DNA of 64,000 nt from Cyanosarcina radialis HA8281-LM2. Lineage in GTDB: Bacteria > Cyanobacteriota > Cyanobacteriia > Cyanobacteriales > CCAP-1448. Position numbers and translations under genes: made by a program. This document shows positions 42,230-51,615 of the stretch, one piece after another. The notes below the pieces were generated by a model. It searched no databases. It saw only the letters and a list, made by a program, of their open reading frames with translations, and was not told where the DNA came from. How positions within the stretch are numbered: position 1 is the stretch's first letter; each line of letters starts with the position of its first letter. The stretch is taken from contig JAHHHA010000032.1 of assembly GCA_019359615.1 (NCBI GenBank), positions 1-64,000 on the forward strand, read 5' to 3'.

Positions 42230-43138
42230 ATGAGCGCAATTTACGACCTGGAACACGTTACCGCCTACCGTTACGCCAATCCGGTAACGTTTGGCGAGCA
42301 TCGAGCGATCTTCTTACCTAGAGCCAGTTATGGCGGGCGGATTTTAAGCTACTCGATCGAAACCAACATCTCCTCTAAAATCCGCTGGGTGATGGATACC
42401 CTCTCGAATAATGTCGCCATCATCGCACCCCAGGAACCCGCAACCGAGTTGGTAGTGACGTATCGCATTAGAGGGGAGCATTTTGGCCACGAACCGATCG
42501 CCGAATTTCCCCTCGATCCTCGCGCCGAAGAAATCCCAGTACAGTATACGCCGGATGAATGGGACGATCTGGCGTTATTCATGCGCCCCCATGCCGCCGA
42601 TCCCGATGGCAGCCTAGCCGCCTGGACCAAAAGCTTTGTCGCAGGCGATCGAGATAATACCCTAGACGTGCTGCAACGGATGATGGATACCATTCATAGT
42701 TCCCTCACCTACCAGGCACGGGAAGCAGAAGGAACCCAATCCCCTTCCCAAACGCTGCGCCTCAAATCCGGCACTTGTCGGGATTACGCCTGGTTGACGA
42801 TCGAAGCTTTGCGCCGACTGGGTTTTGCCTGTCGCTTTGTCAGCGGCTATTTATACGATGCCGTCCTAGACGGTGGAGAGATTGGGATGACGGGTTCTGG
42901 AGCGACTCACGCCTGGGCGCAGGTTTATCTTCCCGGTGCGGGATGGCGCAACTACGACCCCACCAACCTCATTACTTCAGGGTTCGATCTAACTCCAGTA
43001 GCGATCGCCCGTCATCCCGGACAGGTTCTTCCCCTATCAGGCTCGTGGTTTGGCGACGCGCAGGACTATCTGGGGATGGATGTTCGGGTCGCGATCCACA
43101 AGCTCGGTTCCCTCCCAGAATTTAAAGTTGCCCTATGA
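42230..43138 (+). CDS. Transglutaminase-like cysteine protease-fold protein
   Basis: The 302-residue protein has an N-terminal bacterial transglutaminase-like domain (IYDLEHVTAYRYANPVTFGE) and a catalytic core with Cys in SGTCRDYAWLTIEALRRLGF, His in GSGATHAWAQVYLPGAGW and Asp in NYDPTN. The triad is complete. Such soluble forms may act as amidases or proteases. The ~1.5-kb partners sometimes found with this family (alpha-E domain, circularly permuted ATP-grasp) are not here. A repeat element begins directly at its stop codon. Confidence 0.9.
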   Translation: MSAIYDLEHVTAYRYANPVTFGEHRAIFLPRASYGGRILSYSIETNISSKIRWVMDTLSNNVAIIAPQEPATELVVTYRIRGEHFGHEPIAEFPLDPRAEEIPVQYTPDEWDDLALFMRPHAADPDGSLAAWTKSFVAGDRDNTLDVLQRMMDTIHSSLTYQAREAEGTQSPSQTLRLKSGTCRDYAWLTIEALRRLGFACRFVSGYLYDAVLDGGEIGMTGSGATHAWAQVYLPGAGWRNYDPTNLITSGFDLTPVAIARHPGQVLPLSGSWFGDAQDYLGMDVRVAIHKLGSLPEFKVAL

Positions 43139-43223
43139 GATCGAATCCACTCAGCACTCGCCAGGTTTGCCCTCACCCGCCTGCGGCTCCCCTCTCCCGT
43201 GGGAGAGGGGTTGGGGGTGAGGG
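43139..43223 (+). repeat. Extended repeat: GATCGAATCCACT module plus CTCTCCC palindrome
   Basis: GATCGAATCCACTCAGCACT leads into GCCAGGTTTGCCCTCACCC and a CCCCTCTCCCGTGGGAGAGG hairpin. The same composite in reverse orientation is at 58331-58419. The repeat begins at the base after the transglutaminase TGA. Confidence 0.8.
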
Positions 43224-43291
43224 CTGGATTAAGAGTTTTAATCGCCAGATTTAGTATGAGTTCTTCAATGTTACCGATTCGATAAAAAATT

Positions 43292-45787
43292 ATGCCAATG
43301 CCCCCCAGTGACCTGCAAGGATTGAGCGATCGCGAAGCGGCCAACCGTCGCGCCGCCGGACAGGGAAATGACGTACCCATGCAAACCAGCCGCACCTACT
43401 GGGAGATCGTGCGGGACAATGTGTTGACGTTCATCAATGGGGTGTACTTTTTCCTGAGTTTGGTGCTGATCGCGCTGGGACGAGTCAGCGATGTGGGCGT
43501 ATTAGCCTTCGTGATCTCGATGAATGTCGTGGTAAATGTAATTCAAGAGATTCGCGCCAAGAAAAAACTCGATACCATTGCCCTACTGACGCGCCCGCAC
43601 GCCAGCGTAATTCGAGAAGGTCAGGAACGAGAGATCGACCCTAACGAAATTGTGGTGGGCGATCTGTTGGTAGTGCGTCCGGGCGATCAGATCGTAGTTG
43701 ATGGCTCCGTTGTCGGATCGAGCGAGATTAAAGTTGACGAGTCTTTATTAACCGGAGAATCGGACTTAATTCCCAAACAAGCAGGCAATATAGTCTACTC
43801 CGGTAGTTTTTGCGTCAGCGGTACTGCCTGCTACGAGGCCGAGAAAGTCGGGGCTGAAAGTTTAGCCAGCAAAATGACTGCTGAAGCTCGAAAGTTTCGC
43901 AAGGTGCTGACACCGCTGCAACACCAAACTAACCTCACCATCCGGTTGTTGCTGGGCGTGGCCATTCTTTTGAGCTTGGTGACGACACTGCGGATGGTGT
44001 TGGGGGTGATTCCCTTTAGCTTGGGGGTGCAAAACATCGCGGTGATCGTCGGGCTGGTTCCCAGCGGGCTATATTTGATGATTACCTTGGCCTATACTTT
44101 TGGGGCCGTGCGGATTGCCAACCAGAGCGCCCTGGTACAGCAAGCCAACGCCGTGGAATCGATCAGCCACGTCGATGTCATGTGCCTCGACAAAACCGGG
44201 ACGCTGACTACCAATCGGATTCATTTGCAAACGGTAATTCCCATCGATCGCGATCGCCCTCAACTGGAATCGATTTTGGGAGACTATGCTGCCAGCGCCA
44301 CTACCAGCAACAAAACCAACGATGCGATCGCTACTGCCTTGCCCAAATCCCCAAGAGCGATCGCCAAAGAGATGGCCTTCGGTTCGGCGCACAAATGGAG
44401 CGCGATCGCTTTTGCTGACGGGCCGGGAGTCTACATCCTCGGCGCTCCAGAGATTTTAGCTGCGTCTGTGCCGCTATCCGACAACTTGCAAGCCCTCATC
44501 AAAGAAGGGGCCGATCGAGGATTGCGAGTGCTGTTGTTTGCCTACAGCCCAGCAGAGACACAATTGCAAGATGAGTCGGACAATCCCCTGCTGCCCCCCG
44601 ATCTAACGCCGCTGGGAATTTTATACTTTGGCGACGAGTTGCGTCCCGATGCCGCCCAAACCCTGGCAGAGTTTCGGCAAGCAGGCATTGAGGTCAAAGT
44701 GATTTCTGGCGACAACCCAGCTACCGTGGCAGCGCTGGCCAAACAGGCAGGTTTAAGCAATGACATCATCGCCGTTTCCGGGCAAGAACTGGCACAAATG
44801 GATGATGCCGTTTTTACTCAGATGGCGGAAGATAGTACGATTTTTGGCCGGATTACGCCCGAACAGAAAGCCCGTCTGGTCAAAAGCCTGCAAGAGCGCG
44901 ATCGCTATGTGGCCATGATGGGGGATGGGGTAAATGACGTACTATCGCTGAAACAAGCTAATGTCAGCGTTGCTATGGAAAGCGGCAGTCAGGCCACCCG
45001 TGGCGTGGCGGACATCGTGTTATTAAAGGACTCGTTTAATGCCCTCCCCAAAATCTTTCTAGAAGGACAGCGGATTCGCAATGGGGTGATGGATATCAGC
45101 AAACTGTTTATGGTGCGAATCTTTTCCTTTATTCTGGCGATCGTGGTCGTCGGTATGGCGACGTTCACGTTTCCCTTTAGTATCAAAGCCAGCACCATTG
45201 CCACCTTCCTCACCGTGGGAATTCCGCCCTTCTTTGTCACCCTCTGGGCGCAGCCTCACAAACCTAAAAGGCACGACGGTCACGACTTGGTGCATTTTGT
45301 CGTGCCTGCCACCCTCACCCTATCTCTAGCCAGCATCCTCGTCTATCTGTATTTCCTGGCAGAAAATCTAGCTCCCATTCTGGGCTGGCTGCGCGGTGAA
45401 ATTCCCTTACAGTCGCTCGATAGATTGATTTCTTTAAAGGATATTTCCCACGCCCAGCAGATCGCCGAAAAAGGCATGGTGACGATGCAAATTTTTGGGG
45501 GGCTGTTACTCCTACTCTTCCTCAAACCCCCCACCCGATTTTGGGTAGGCGGAGAGCGGTTGAGCGGAGACTGGCGGTTTACGCTAATGGCTGGGGCGGT
45601 TTTCTTGCTTTACGCTGTCATGTTGGCAGTGCCGTCGATCGGTAACTTATTTGAACTCTATCCCGTAGAACCGGGTTATTATTGGGCGATCGGCTTGCTG
45701 GCATTTATTTGGGCGCTGGTGGTGCGATTCATCTGGAAAAAGGCACTGCTCGATCGCTTTCTCGGTATCAAAATCAGCCCGTTCTAG
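43292..45787 (+). CDS. P-type cation-transporting ATPase (CtpE-like)
   Basis: The 831-residue protein is a P-type ATPase with actuator motif LLTGESDLIP, phosphorylation motif CLDKTGTLTTN and hinge motif MMGDGVNDVLSLKQANVSVA. The TM4 segment is IAVIVGLVPSGLYLMITLAY. VPSGL replaces the PEGL seen in Ca2+ pumps, and no CPC heavy-metal motif or N-terminal metal domain is present. The overall size and TM4 type resemble the CtpE group, which includes a mycobacterial Ca2+ transporter, so the ion is uncertain. Its last 34 nt are duplicated at 47048-47081. Confidence 0.88.
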   Translation: MPMPPSDLQGLSDREAANRRAAGQGNDVPMQTSRTYWEIVRDNVLTFINGVYFFLSLVLIALGRVSDVGVLAFVISMNVVVNVIQEIRAKKKLDTIALLTRPHASVIREGQEREIDPNEIVVGDLLVVRPGDQIVVDGSVVGSSEIKVDESLLTGESDLIPKQAGNIVYSGSFCVSGTACYEAEKVGAESLASKMTAEARKFRKVLTPLQHQTNLTIRLLLGVAILLSLVTTLRMVLGVIPFSLGVQNIAVIVGLVPSGLYLMITLAYTFGAVRIANQSALVQQANAVESISHVDVMCLDKTGTLTTNRIHLQTVIPIDRDRPQLESILGDYAASATTSNKTNDAIATALPKSPRAIAKEMAFGSAHKWSAIAFADGPGVYILGAPEILAASVPLSDNLQALIKEGADRGLRVLLFAYSPAETQLQDESDNPLLPPDLTPLGILYFGDELRPDAAQTLAEFRQAGIEVKVISGDNPATVAALAKQAGLSNDIIAVSGQELAQMDDAVFTQMAEDSTIFGRITPEQKARLVKSLQERDRYVAMMGDGVNDVLSLKQANVSVAMESGSQATRGVADIVLLKDSFNALPKIFLEGQRIRNGVMDISKLFMVRIFSFILAIVVVGMATFTFPFSIKASTIATFLTVGIPPFFVTLWAQPHKPKRHDGHDLVHFVVPATLTLSLASILVYLYFLAENLAPILGWLRGEIPLQSLDRLISLKDISHAQQIAEKGMVTMQIFGGLLLLLFLKPPTRFWVGGERLSGDWRFTLMAGAVFLLYAVMLAVPSIGNLFELYPVEPGYYWAIGLLAFIWALVVRFIWKKALLDRFLGIKISPF
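45753..45786 (+). repeat. 34-nt direct repeat, copy 1 (3' end of the ATPase gene)
   Basis: ATCGCTTTCTCGGTATCAAA through ATCAGCCCGTTCTA is repeated at 47048-47081 with one mismatch. Together the copies bracket the amidase gene and its Fur-box leader. Confidence 0.95.
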
Positions 45788-45897
45788 TGGCGACAGCAGA
45801 AAGGATAGAGCGGGAGAGCTTTTCTTGCAGGTATATAGACCGATTCGATCGTCCTGCCTAACATCGCTGCTAGAACTTGATGCTTTACTTATGCATT

Positions 45898-45916
45898 GAT
45901 AATGATTATCATTTTA
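45898..45916 (+). promoter_or_regulatory. Putative Fur box
   Basis: GATAATGATTATCATTTTA matches 16 of 19 positions of the classical Fur consensus (GATAATGATAATCATTATC) and is nearly symmetrical. It lies 52 nt before the proposed start of the amidase gene, in an AT-rich stretch that should contain the promoter. Iron-dependent repression by Fur is inferred from this match alone. Confidence 0.75.
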
Positions 45917-45968
45917 TAATTTATTCTCAACATGGCATTGTATGACTTCGCCAAAAGTGAGGAACCTT

Positions 45969-47045
45969 ATGCAGCGATTCAAGATTCATCAGTTTGTTTC
46001 TGCACCAATCGCTAGCGCGATCGCAGTCGGCGTAAGCGGGATCGATCCGCAGCTAGCTTTGGCTTGTACCAGAGCCGTGTACGTCGGACCTGAAGATACA
46101 GTTATTACCGTCCGCAGCATGGACTGGGTGAGCGATATGAAGTCAAATCTTTGGGCTTTACCGCGCGGCGCGAACCGCGACGGTGCTGCTGGATCGAATT
46201 CTATCCGGTGGACTTCTAAGTATGGCAGCGTGGTGGCGACAGGTTGGGATGTAGGGACGGCAGATGGCATGAATGAAAAAGGTCTGGTCGCTAATATGCT
46301 ATATCTGACTGAATCGAAATATCCCAAACCGGCCCGCAACGATCGGCGCAAGCCGCTTTCGCTGTCTCTGTGGGCGCAATATATGCTCGATAACTATGCT
46401 ACCGTTGCCGAAGCCGTGGAGGATTTACGTCAAGAGCCATTCTATGTAGTGCCAACGATGACTCCAGATGGACATGGCGGTACGATGCACTTGTCGCTTT
46501 CAGACCCGACGGGGGACTCAGCTATTCTGGAGTATATCGACGGCAAGCTGGTGATTCATCATGGCAAAGAATATCAGGTGATGACCAATTCGCCAGTATT
46601 CGACCAGCAACTGGCGCTGAATGCCTACTGGAAAGATATTGGCGGCACCACCATGTTACCCGGTACCAATCGCGCTGCCGATCGCTTTGCGCGCACTTCG
46701 TTTTACATTAATGCCATTCCCAAAACTGCCAACAATCCCGAAGCGATCGCGGCAGCTTTTTCCGTAATTCGTAATAGCTCCGTACCGCTTGGAATTAGCA
46801 CTCCCGGACAGCCTAATATTTCCTCGACCATCTGGCGCACGGTAGCCGACCACAAAAACAAACGCTATTACTTTGAATCGACCCGCACCCCCAACGTGTT
46901 TTGGGTAAACTTAGCCGACATCGATTTTACGCCTGGAAAACCGACGAAGAAGCTGACGCTGACTGACGGGGCTATTTTTACTGGTAATACGGCAACACAG
47001 TTCAAACCAACTGCACCTTTCAAGTTTTTGCCAGCAAACCCATAG
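45969..47045 (+). CDS. Exported choloylglycine hydrolase/penicillin V acylase-family amidase
   Basis: The protein is an Ntn-hydrolase of the linear amide C-N hydrolase family. From ATG 45969 (TGAGGA at 45958-45963) a signal peptide (SAPIASAIAVGVSGIDPQLALA) ends right before CTRAVYVG, so cleavage would expose Cys as the N-terminal nucleophile. Also visible are VRSMDW (Arg/Asp), GMNEKGL and VMTNSPVFDQQLALNAYWKD (Asn, Tyr regions). Length is 358 aa. Substrates of environmental members include N-acyl homoserine lactones and penicillin V; the true one is unknown. An ATG at 45942 is the alternative. It is preceded by a Fur box and bracketed by 34-nt direct repeats. Confidence 0.88.
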   Translation: MQRFKIHQFVSAPIASAIAVGVSGIDPQLALACTRAVYVGPEDTVITVRSMDWVSDMKSNLWALPRGANRDGAAGSNSIRWTSKYGSVVATGWDVGTADGMNEKGLVANMLYLTESKYPKPARNDRRKPLSLSLWAQYMLDNYATVAEAVEDLRQEPFYVVPTMTPDGHGGTMHLSLSDPTGDSAILEYIDGKLVIHHGKEYQVMTNSPVFDQQLALNAYWKDIGGTTMLPGTNRAADRFARTSFYINAIPKTANNPEAIAAAFSVIRNSSVPLGISTPGQPNISSTIWRTVADHKNKRYYFESTRTPNVFWVNLADIDFTPGKPTKKLTLTDGAIFTGNTATQFKPTAPFKFLPANP

Positions 47046-47047
47046 TC

Positions 47048-47081
47048 ATCGGTTTCTCGGTATCAAAATCAGCCCGTTCTA
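47048..47081 (+). repeat. 34-nt direct repeat, copy 2 (3' end of the Crp-family gene)
   Basis: This is the second copy of the ATPase 3'-end sequence. It covers the stop codon of the convergent Crp-family gene. The copies differ at one base (ATCGG versus ATCGC). The geometry suggests the ATPase and regulator genes once adjoined, sharing this sequence. Confidence 0.95.
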
Positions 47082-47789
47082 ACCGCTAAAATGCGGAATT
47101 TCTCCTTCAGCGATCGCGTTTAACCGCTCTCGATCGAGCAATGCAATTTTGCCCCCTCGCTGATAGCTGACAACGGTTTGAATCTGCTTGAACAGGCGGA
47201 CGCACTCTTCATAAGTAATGCCGATACTGCGGGCGATTTGATAGTAGGATAAGGATGCTTTTAAGTAAACACGATCGTCTACGATCTGCGTTCCCCGTTC
47301 TCGCGCCACCGACAGCACGAACTGGGCGAGTCGCACGATCGCCCGTTCTGAAACCAAGCCATGCACGATGCCGTGCAGGTGTTGCAGGCGTTCTGTGAGG
47401 ACGGCAAAGATCCGCAAAGCCACGTCAGGAGTCTGTCGAATTAATTCTAATAAAGCCGTTCGTTCGATCGTGAGAATTTGGCAATCTCGATCGGCAACAA
47501 CGGTGGCGGGTGAAATGCCATCACCGAACAAGGCTGGCGCGGCAAAGGGTTCTCCAGCAGATAACTTGCGCAACAGGGTTTCCTTCCCAGTGCTACCGAT
47601 TTTCTTGATTTCGATCGTGCCGCTTAAAACCGCGAATAGTTTGGCAGGCAGGCGATCGCCTTCATGTAAGATAATTTCGCCCTGTTGGTAGGATCTGACA
47701 GCAGCATGAGGTTGCAGTTGCACCAGTTCCTCGGCTTCTAGTCCAGCCAAAATAGAGATTTGCTGCAATTGTTCGATCGCGATGGGCAT
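47079..47789 (-). CDS. Crp/Fnr-family transcription regulator
   Basis: The 236-residue protein has a cyclic-nucleotide-binding-fold domain (~10-125: YQQGEIILHEGDRLPAKLFA, KLSAGEPFAAPALFGDG), a long dimer helix (RIFAVLTERLQHLHGIVHGL) and a C-terminal Crp-type winged helix (ASLSYYQIARSIGITYEECV). The phosphate-binding RxS of cAMP-binding members is not evident, so the ligand may be absent or different. No Cys cluster of FNR type is seen. The target genes are unknown; the neighbouring amidase and ATPase are candidates only by position. Confidence 0.88.
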   Translation of the reverse strand: MPIAIEQLQQISILAGLEAEELVQLQPHAAVRSYQQGEIILHEGDRLPAKLFAVLSGTIEIKKIGSTGKETLLRKLSAGEPFAAPALFGDGISPATVVADRDCQILTIERTALLELIRQTPDVALRIFAVLTERLQHLHGIVHGLVSERAIVRLAQFVLSVARERGTQIVDDRVYLKASLSYYQIARSIGITYEECVRLFKQIQTVVSYQRGGKIALLDRERLNAIAEGEIPHFSG

Positions 47790-48038
47790 TGTGGTTCGAG
47801 GATCTAGCTCAACTAAACTTTTGGGTAGTGCAAAGCCTTCGAGGTATTTCTATACTAATCGCATAGATACGGCGTAAGACCGAGCTTATATCTAGAATTT
47901 CGAGCGATCGCTGTCTCTGACTTCAGATCTAGAGTTGGGGGCAATACGTGCTACGCACAGGAGGACGCGGCTGGAGTCGTCGCACGGCGGAACTCCAGCG
48001 TCCGTCGCTTCGCCAACGTATTATTGGATGTCGATCTG

Positions 48039-50138
48039 ATGATTTCTCTACCAACTCTTTTGGTCAATATCCGTCGTCGGAGGTTGCCCTGGATCGTTCT
48101 AGCCAGCACTCTTCTACTAACGCTGTTAGCGACCTACTATGCGTTCGTCACATCGAAAACCAAAAATCAATGGCGATTTGAGAGTTTAGCCCAGCAAGCA
48201 CAAGCAGATCTAGAAAATCGGATCGATACCTACATTGCCTTGCTGCAAGCGGCCAGCGGGCTATTTGCTGCCAGTGAAACGGTCGAGCATCAAGAGTTTC
48301 ATGCCTTCGTTGGGAGAATTGAATTCCAAAAACGCTATCCCGGCGTTCGAGGCATTGGGTTTTCCCTCCGCTTATCGGCCCGCGATCTGCCGCAACTGAC
48401 TAGCCGGATGCAACAACAGGGGTTTCGTGACTTTAAGATTCGACCCCAACAACCGCCGCGCCCAGAATATCACACCATTCTTTATTTAGAACCCCTCGAT
48501 CGACGCAACCAAGCAGCGATCGGCTACGATATGTTTACCGAACCAACCCGTCGCGCGGCCATGGAACGGGCGCGGGATACAGGTTCCCCCGCTGCTTCCG
48601 GGCGGGTGACGCTCGTGCAAGAAATTTATGCCCACAAGCAATCTGGTTTTTTAATTTATCTGCCAGTTTATGCTGGGGGTAAAATTCCAGCAACAGTAGA
48701 AGCTCGTCGTGCAAACCTGCAAGGCTTTGTCTACAGTCCCTTTCGGGCTAGCGATCTGTTGAACCACGCCGTTTCCGGCCAGCCAACTCAATGGCTCGAT
48801 CTGGCAGTCTATGCTGGAGAGATTCGTCCGGATACATTACTACATAACTCAAATTCAACTCCTGCGGCATCCACATCGGCTCAGTTTAAAACCGTTAAAA
48901 CCTCGAACGTCGCCGGACAACCCTGGAATTTAGTATTTAGCTCTCGTCCAGCGCTAGAAAATACCTCCGAGAGCCAGCAAGCTTTCTACCTGCTGTTTGG
49001 TGGGTTCGGACTGAGTATATTGCTGTTTTGGGCGATCGCCAATTTTCAAGACGTTACCGCACGCAAACAAGCCGAACAGGTCTTAGCCGACTACAATCGC
49101 ACCCTGGAACAGCAAGTAGCAGAAAGGACTCAGGAACTCTCGCAAGCCCTCCATCACCTGCAAATGGCTCAAGAGGAACTGATTGAATCGGAGAAGATGG
49201 CAGCACTCGGACAACTCGTGGCTGGCATTGCCCATGAAATCAACACCCCTTTGGGGGCGATTCGTTCCTCTGCGGGCAATATTTCTAAGTTTCTGGCTCA
49301 GACCCTCATAGAGTTACCGACTCGATTAAAGTCTTTTTCTCCAGAGCAAGATCGAGCCTTCCTCGCCTTGCTAGAACGATCGCTGCTAACTCAACCGCTC
49401 CTTTCGGCCAAGCAGCGGCGACAGTTGAAGAAACCCTTAATCGAGAACTTGCAGGCTGCTGGGATCGCCAAAGCTAACGGGTTGGCTGACACCCTAGTTG
49501 ACATGGGGATTTACGACGATATCGATCGATTCTTACCCCTACTAACGCGATCGGATGGCGATCGTCTGCTGGATATTGCTTATAAGCTCTCTGGAATCCA
49601 AAGAGGCATTCAAACTATTAACCTGGCGATCGATCGGGCCTCAAAAGTTGCTTTTGCCTTGAAGACCTACGCTCATTACGATCGATCGGGCGAAATGGTA
49701 TCGATCGATCTCATAGAAGGTATCGAGACGGTGTTGACGCTCTATCAAAATCAACTCAAACAAGGCGTGAAGGTGAAGCGCAATTATGCGGTGCTACCGC
49801 TTGTTCGTTGCTATCCCGACGAACTCAACCAAGTATGGACTAACTTAATCCACAACGCCCTACAAGCGATGGAGAATCGAGGGACTTTGACGATCGATGT
49901 TGCCCAAAGCGATCGACAAGTGCGAGTCAGGATTAGCGATACGGGCAAAGGGATACCGGAGTCTATTCGATCGAGAATTTTCGAGCCATTCTTCACGACT
50001 AAATCTTTGGGTGAAGGCAGCGGTTTAGGACTTCACATCGTCCGCAAGATTATTGAGAAACATACAGGGGCAATCTCAGTTACCAGTCAGCCCGGACAAA
50101 CGACTTTTCAGGTTTTGCTGCCGATCGAAGCCAGTTAA
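48039..50138 (+). CDS. CHASE-domain sensor histidine kinase
   Basis: The ~699-residue membrane kinase has TM1 ([20 protein letters not shown]), an extracytoplasmic CHASE domain ([40 protein letters not shown]), TM2 ([19 protein letters not shown]), a coiled coil ([20 protein letters not shown]), and the kinase core. The H box is [16 protein letters not shown] box [14 protein letters not shown]1 DTGKGIPES and G2 [12 protein letters not shown] ~170-residue insert between H box and ATPase domain is typical of this cyanobacterial type. CHASE domains bind small molecules. The start is uncertain (TTG 48024 or ATG 48039). Confidence 0.9.
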   Translation: MISLPTLLVNIRRRRLPWIVLASTLLLTLLATYYAFVTSKTKNQWRFESLAQQAQADLENRIDTYIALLQAASGLFAASETVEHQEFHAFVGRIEFQKRYPGVRGIGFSLRLSARDLPQLTSRMQQQGFRDFKIRPQQPPRPEYHTILYLEPLDRRNQAAIGYDMFTEPTRRAAMERARDTGSPAASGRVTLVQEIYAHKQSGFLIYLPVYAGGKIPATVEARRANLQGFVYSPFRASDLLNHAVSGQPTQWLDLAVYAGEIRPDTLLHNSNSTPAASTSAQFKTVKTSNVAGQPWNLVFSSRPALENTSESQQAFYLLFGGFGLSILLFWAIANFQDVTARKQAEQVLADYNRTLEQQVAERTQELSQALHHLQMAQEELIESEKMAALGQLVAGIAHEINTPLGAIRSSAGNISKFLAQTLIELPTRLKSFSPEQDRAFLALLERSLLTQPLLSAKQRRQLKKPLIENLQAAGIAKANGLADTLVDMGIYDDIDRFLPLLTRSDGDRLLDIAYKLSGIQRGIQTINLAIDRASKVAFALKTYAHYDRSGEMVSIDLIEGIETVLTLYQNQLKQGVKVKRNYAVLPLVRCYPDELNQVWTNLIHNALQAMENRGTLTIDVAQSDRQVRVRISDTGKGIPESIRSRIFEPFFTTKSLGEGSGLGLHIVRKIIEKHTGAISVTSQPGQTTFQVLLPIEAS

Positions 50139-50291
50139 AATTCCTAAAACAATTGTCAATTGACAATTCGCAATTCGCAGTTAAATTGGTCGCTGCCCTG
50201 CAAAATCTCTTATCCTGGAATCACAGTTACATATTTCCTTCACCAGCAACTAATTGGTCTCGATCGCGATTTTCAATTGAGTGAATTACAT

Positions 50292-50326
50292 TCTTGTGGG
50301 GTAGGCATCTTGCCTGCCCCACTCTG
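50292..50326. repeat. GTGGGGTAGGCATCTTGCCTGCCCCAC palindrome
   Basis: A hairpin (GTGGGGTAGGCATC / TTGCCTGCCCCAC) of the same type as at 20330, 56935 and 57502 lies upstream of the Uma2 gene. A heptamer repeat (AATTCGC) lies at 50155-50182 in the same gap. No gene is seen in 50139-50337. Confidence 0.65.
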
Positions 50327-50337
50327 GAGAGTGCCCG

Positions 50338-51099
50338 ATGACAATTGCCAAATCCCAACCCAAACTTACCCTCCCGGATCACAAGCAACTACCAGAATCC
50401 GATGGTACTTTCGTGAAGAACTTCCAGGAACATCCTCAAAGCCTGCTGCTCACCGATTCTATTTACCCCGTCCTGAATGCCCTACACCCAGACGGACGCT
50501 ACGCCATCGGGCAGGATTGCGGCATCTATTGGCGACTGACCGAGCCACCCGAATGCGGTGCAGAAGCACCTGACTGGTTTTATGTTCCGAACGTACCACC
50601 CTTACTTAATGGCGAACGGCGGCGTTCTTATGTCTTGTGGAAAGAGATTATTGCCCCTCTAATTGCGATCGAATTTGTTTCTGGAGATGGCACAGAAGAA
50701 CGCGATCGCACCTCACCCTTTGCTGGCGATGAGTCGAAAGCCGGAAAGTTTTGGGTTTACGAGCAAGCAATTCGAGTGCCATTTTACGCCATTTATGAAG
50801 TCGAGAAAGCCTCAGTCGAAGTCTACGAACTGATTGGCAACCGCTATCAACGATGCCGCCCCAATCAACGAGGACACTATCCCATTCCCCAGTTGGGCGT
50901 GGAATTAGGAATTTGGCAAGGAGAGTATCTCAACCAGACGTTACCCTGGCTGCGCTGGTGGGATAGTGAAGGGAACCTGTTACCGACGGGAGACGAGCGA
51001 GCCAATTTGGAAAAAGAGCGAGCCGATCTCGAAAAGCAACGATCTGAGCGACTAGCAGCTAAGTTGCGAGATCTGGGGGTTGACCCGGAAACAGTCTAA
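50338..51099 (+). CDS. Uma2-family endonuclease with heptad-like C-terminal tail
   Basis: The 253-residue protein has a Uma2 core: LTDSIYPVLNALHPDGRYAI, APDWFYVPNVPP, LIAIEFVSGDGTEERD, GKFWVYEQAIRVPFYAIYEV. The C-terminal tail ERANLEKERADLEKQRSERL repeats a charged heptad-like unit and ends LAAKLRDLGVDPETV, as in the copy at 27747. It interrupts the run of two-component genes and is probably unrelated to them. Confidence 0.85.
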   Translation: MTIAKSQPKLTLPDHKQLPESDGTFVKNFQEHPQSLLLTDSIYPVLNALHPDGRYAIGQDCGIYWRLTEPPECGAEAPDWFYVPNVPPLLNGERRRSYVLWKEIIAPLIAIEFVSGDGTEERDRTSPFAGDESKAGKFWVYEQAIRVPFYAIYEVEKASVEVYELIGNRYQRCRPNQRGHYPIPQLGVELGIWQGEYLNQTLPWLRWWDSEGNLLPTGDERANLEKERADLEKQRSERLAAKLRDLGVDPETV

Positions 51100-51141
51100 T
51101 AAGCTGCCATGGCATTTTTAAATCTATCCAGGTGACACCTA

Positions 51142-51543
51142 ATGTCCGAATTGGCAATTATCTGTGTCGATGATGAAATCGTTGTCCTGGATAGTCTCAA
51201 GGCACAACTCAAGTCAGCATTTGGAGAGGCATACCGTTACGAAGTTGCGGAAGATGCTGATGAAGCCCTAGAGCTAATTGAAGAACTCACGGAAACTGAA
51301 GTCAAAATTATTTTAATTGTGGCCGATTGGTTGATGCCTGGAATGAAAGGCGATGATTTTCTCATTCAGGTTCACCAGAAATATCCTAGTATTATTAAAA
51401 TTATGCTCACGGGTCAAGCCAATGCCACAGCGATCGAACGAGCGAGGAGGGAGGCTAATCTCCTGTGTTGTATCCATAAGCCTTGGTCGGAAATAGAATT
51501 GGTAGAAGCAATTCGATCGGCACTAGCAAGTTTAGAAATATAA
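51142..51543 (+). CDS. Single-domain response regulator (REC)
   Basis: The 133-residue receiver domain starts LAIICVDDEIVVLDSLKAQL (acidic pocket Asp-Asp), has the phospho-acceptor Asp in LIVADWLMPGMKGDD, Thr in IMLTGQAN and Lys in CIHKPWSE. There is no output domain. It is similar to the REC domain at the start of the next protein (ICVDDE..VLD, MLTGQA, KPW), so one probably arose from the other. It may pass or sequester phosphate between the two kinases. Confidence 0.92.
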   Translation: MSELAIICVDDEIVVLDSLKAQLKSAFGEAYRYEVAEDADEALELIEELTETEVKIILIVADWLMPGMKGDDFLIQVHQKYPSIIKIMLTGQANATAIERARREANLLCCIHKPWSEIELVEAIRSALASLEI

Positions 51544-51615
51544 CCAAAAAATTCTTCTATCTCAAGCATTTGAATTTATCTATGGAATTTTCATAATTCA
51601 TAATTCATTCTTCAG

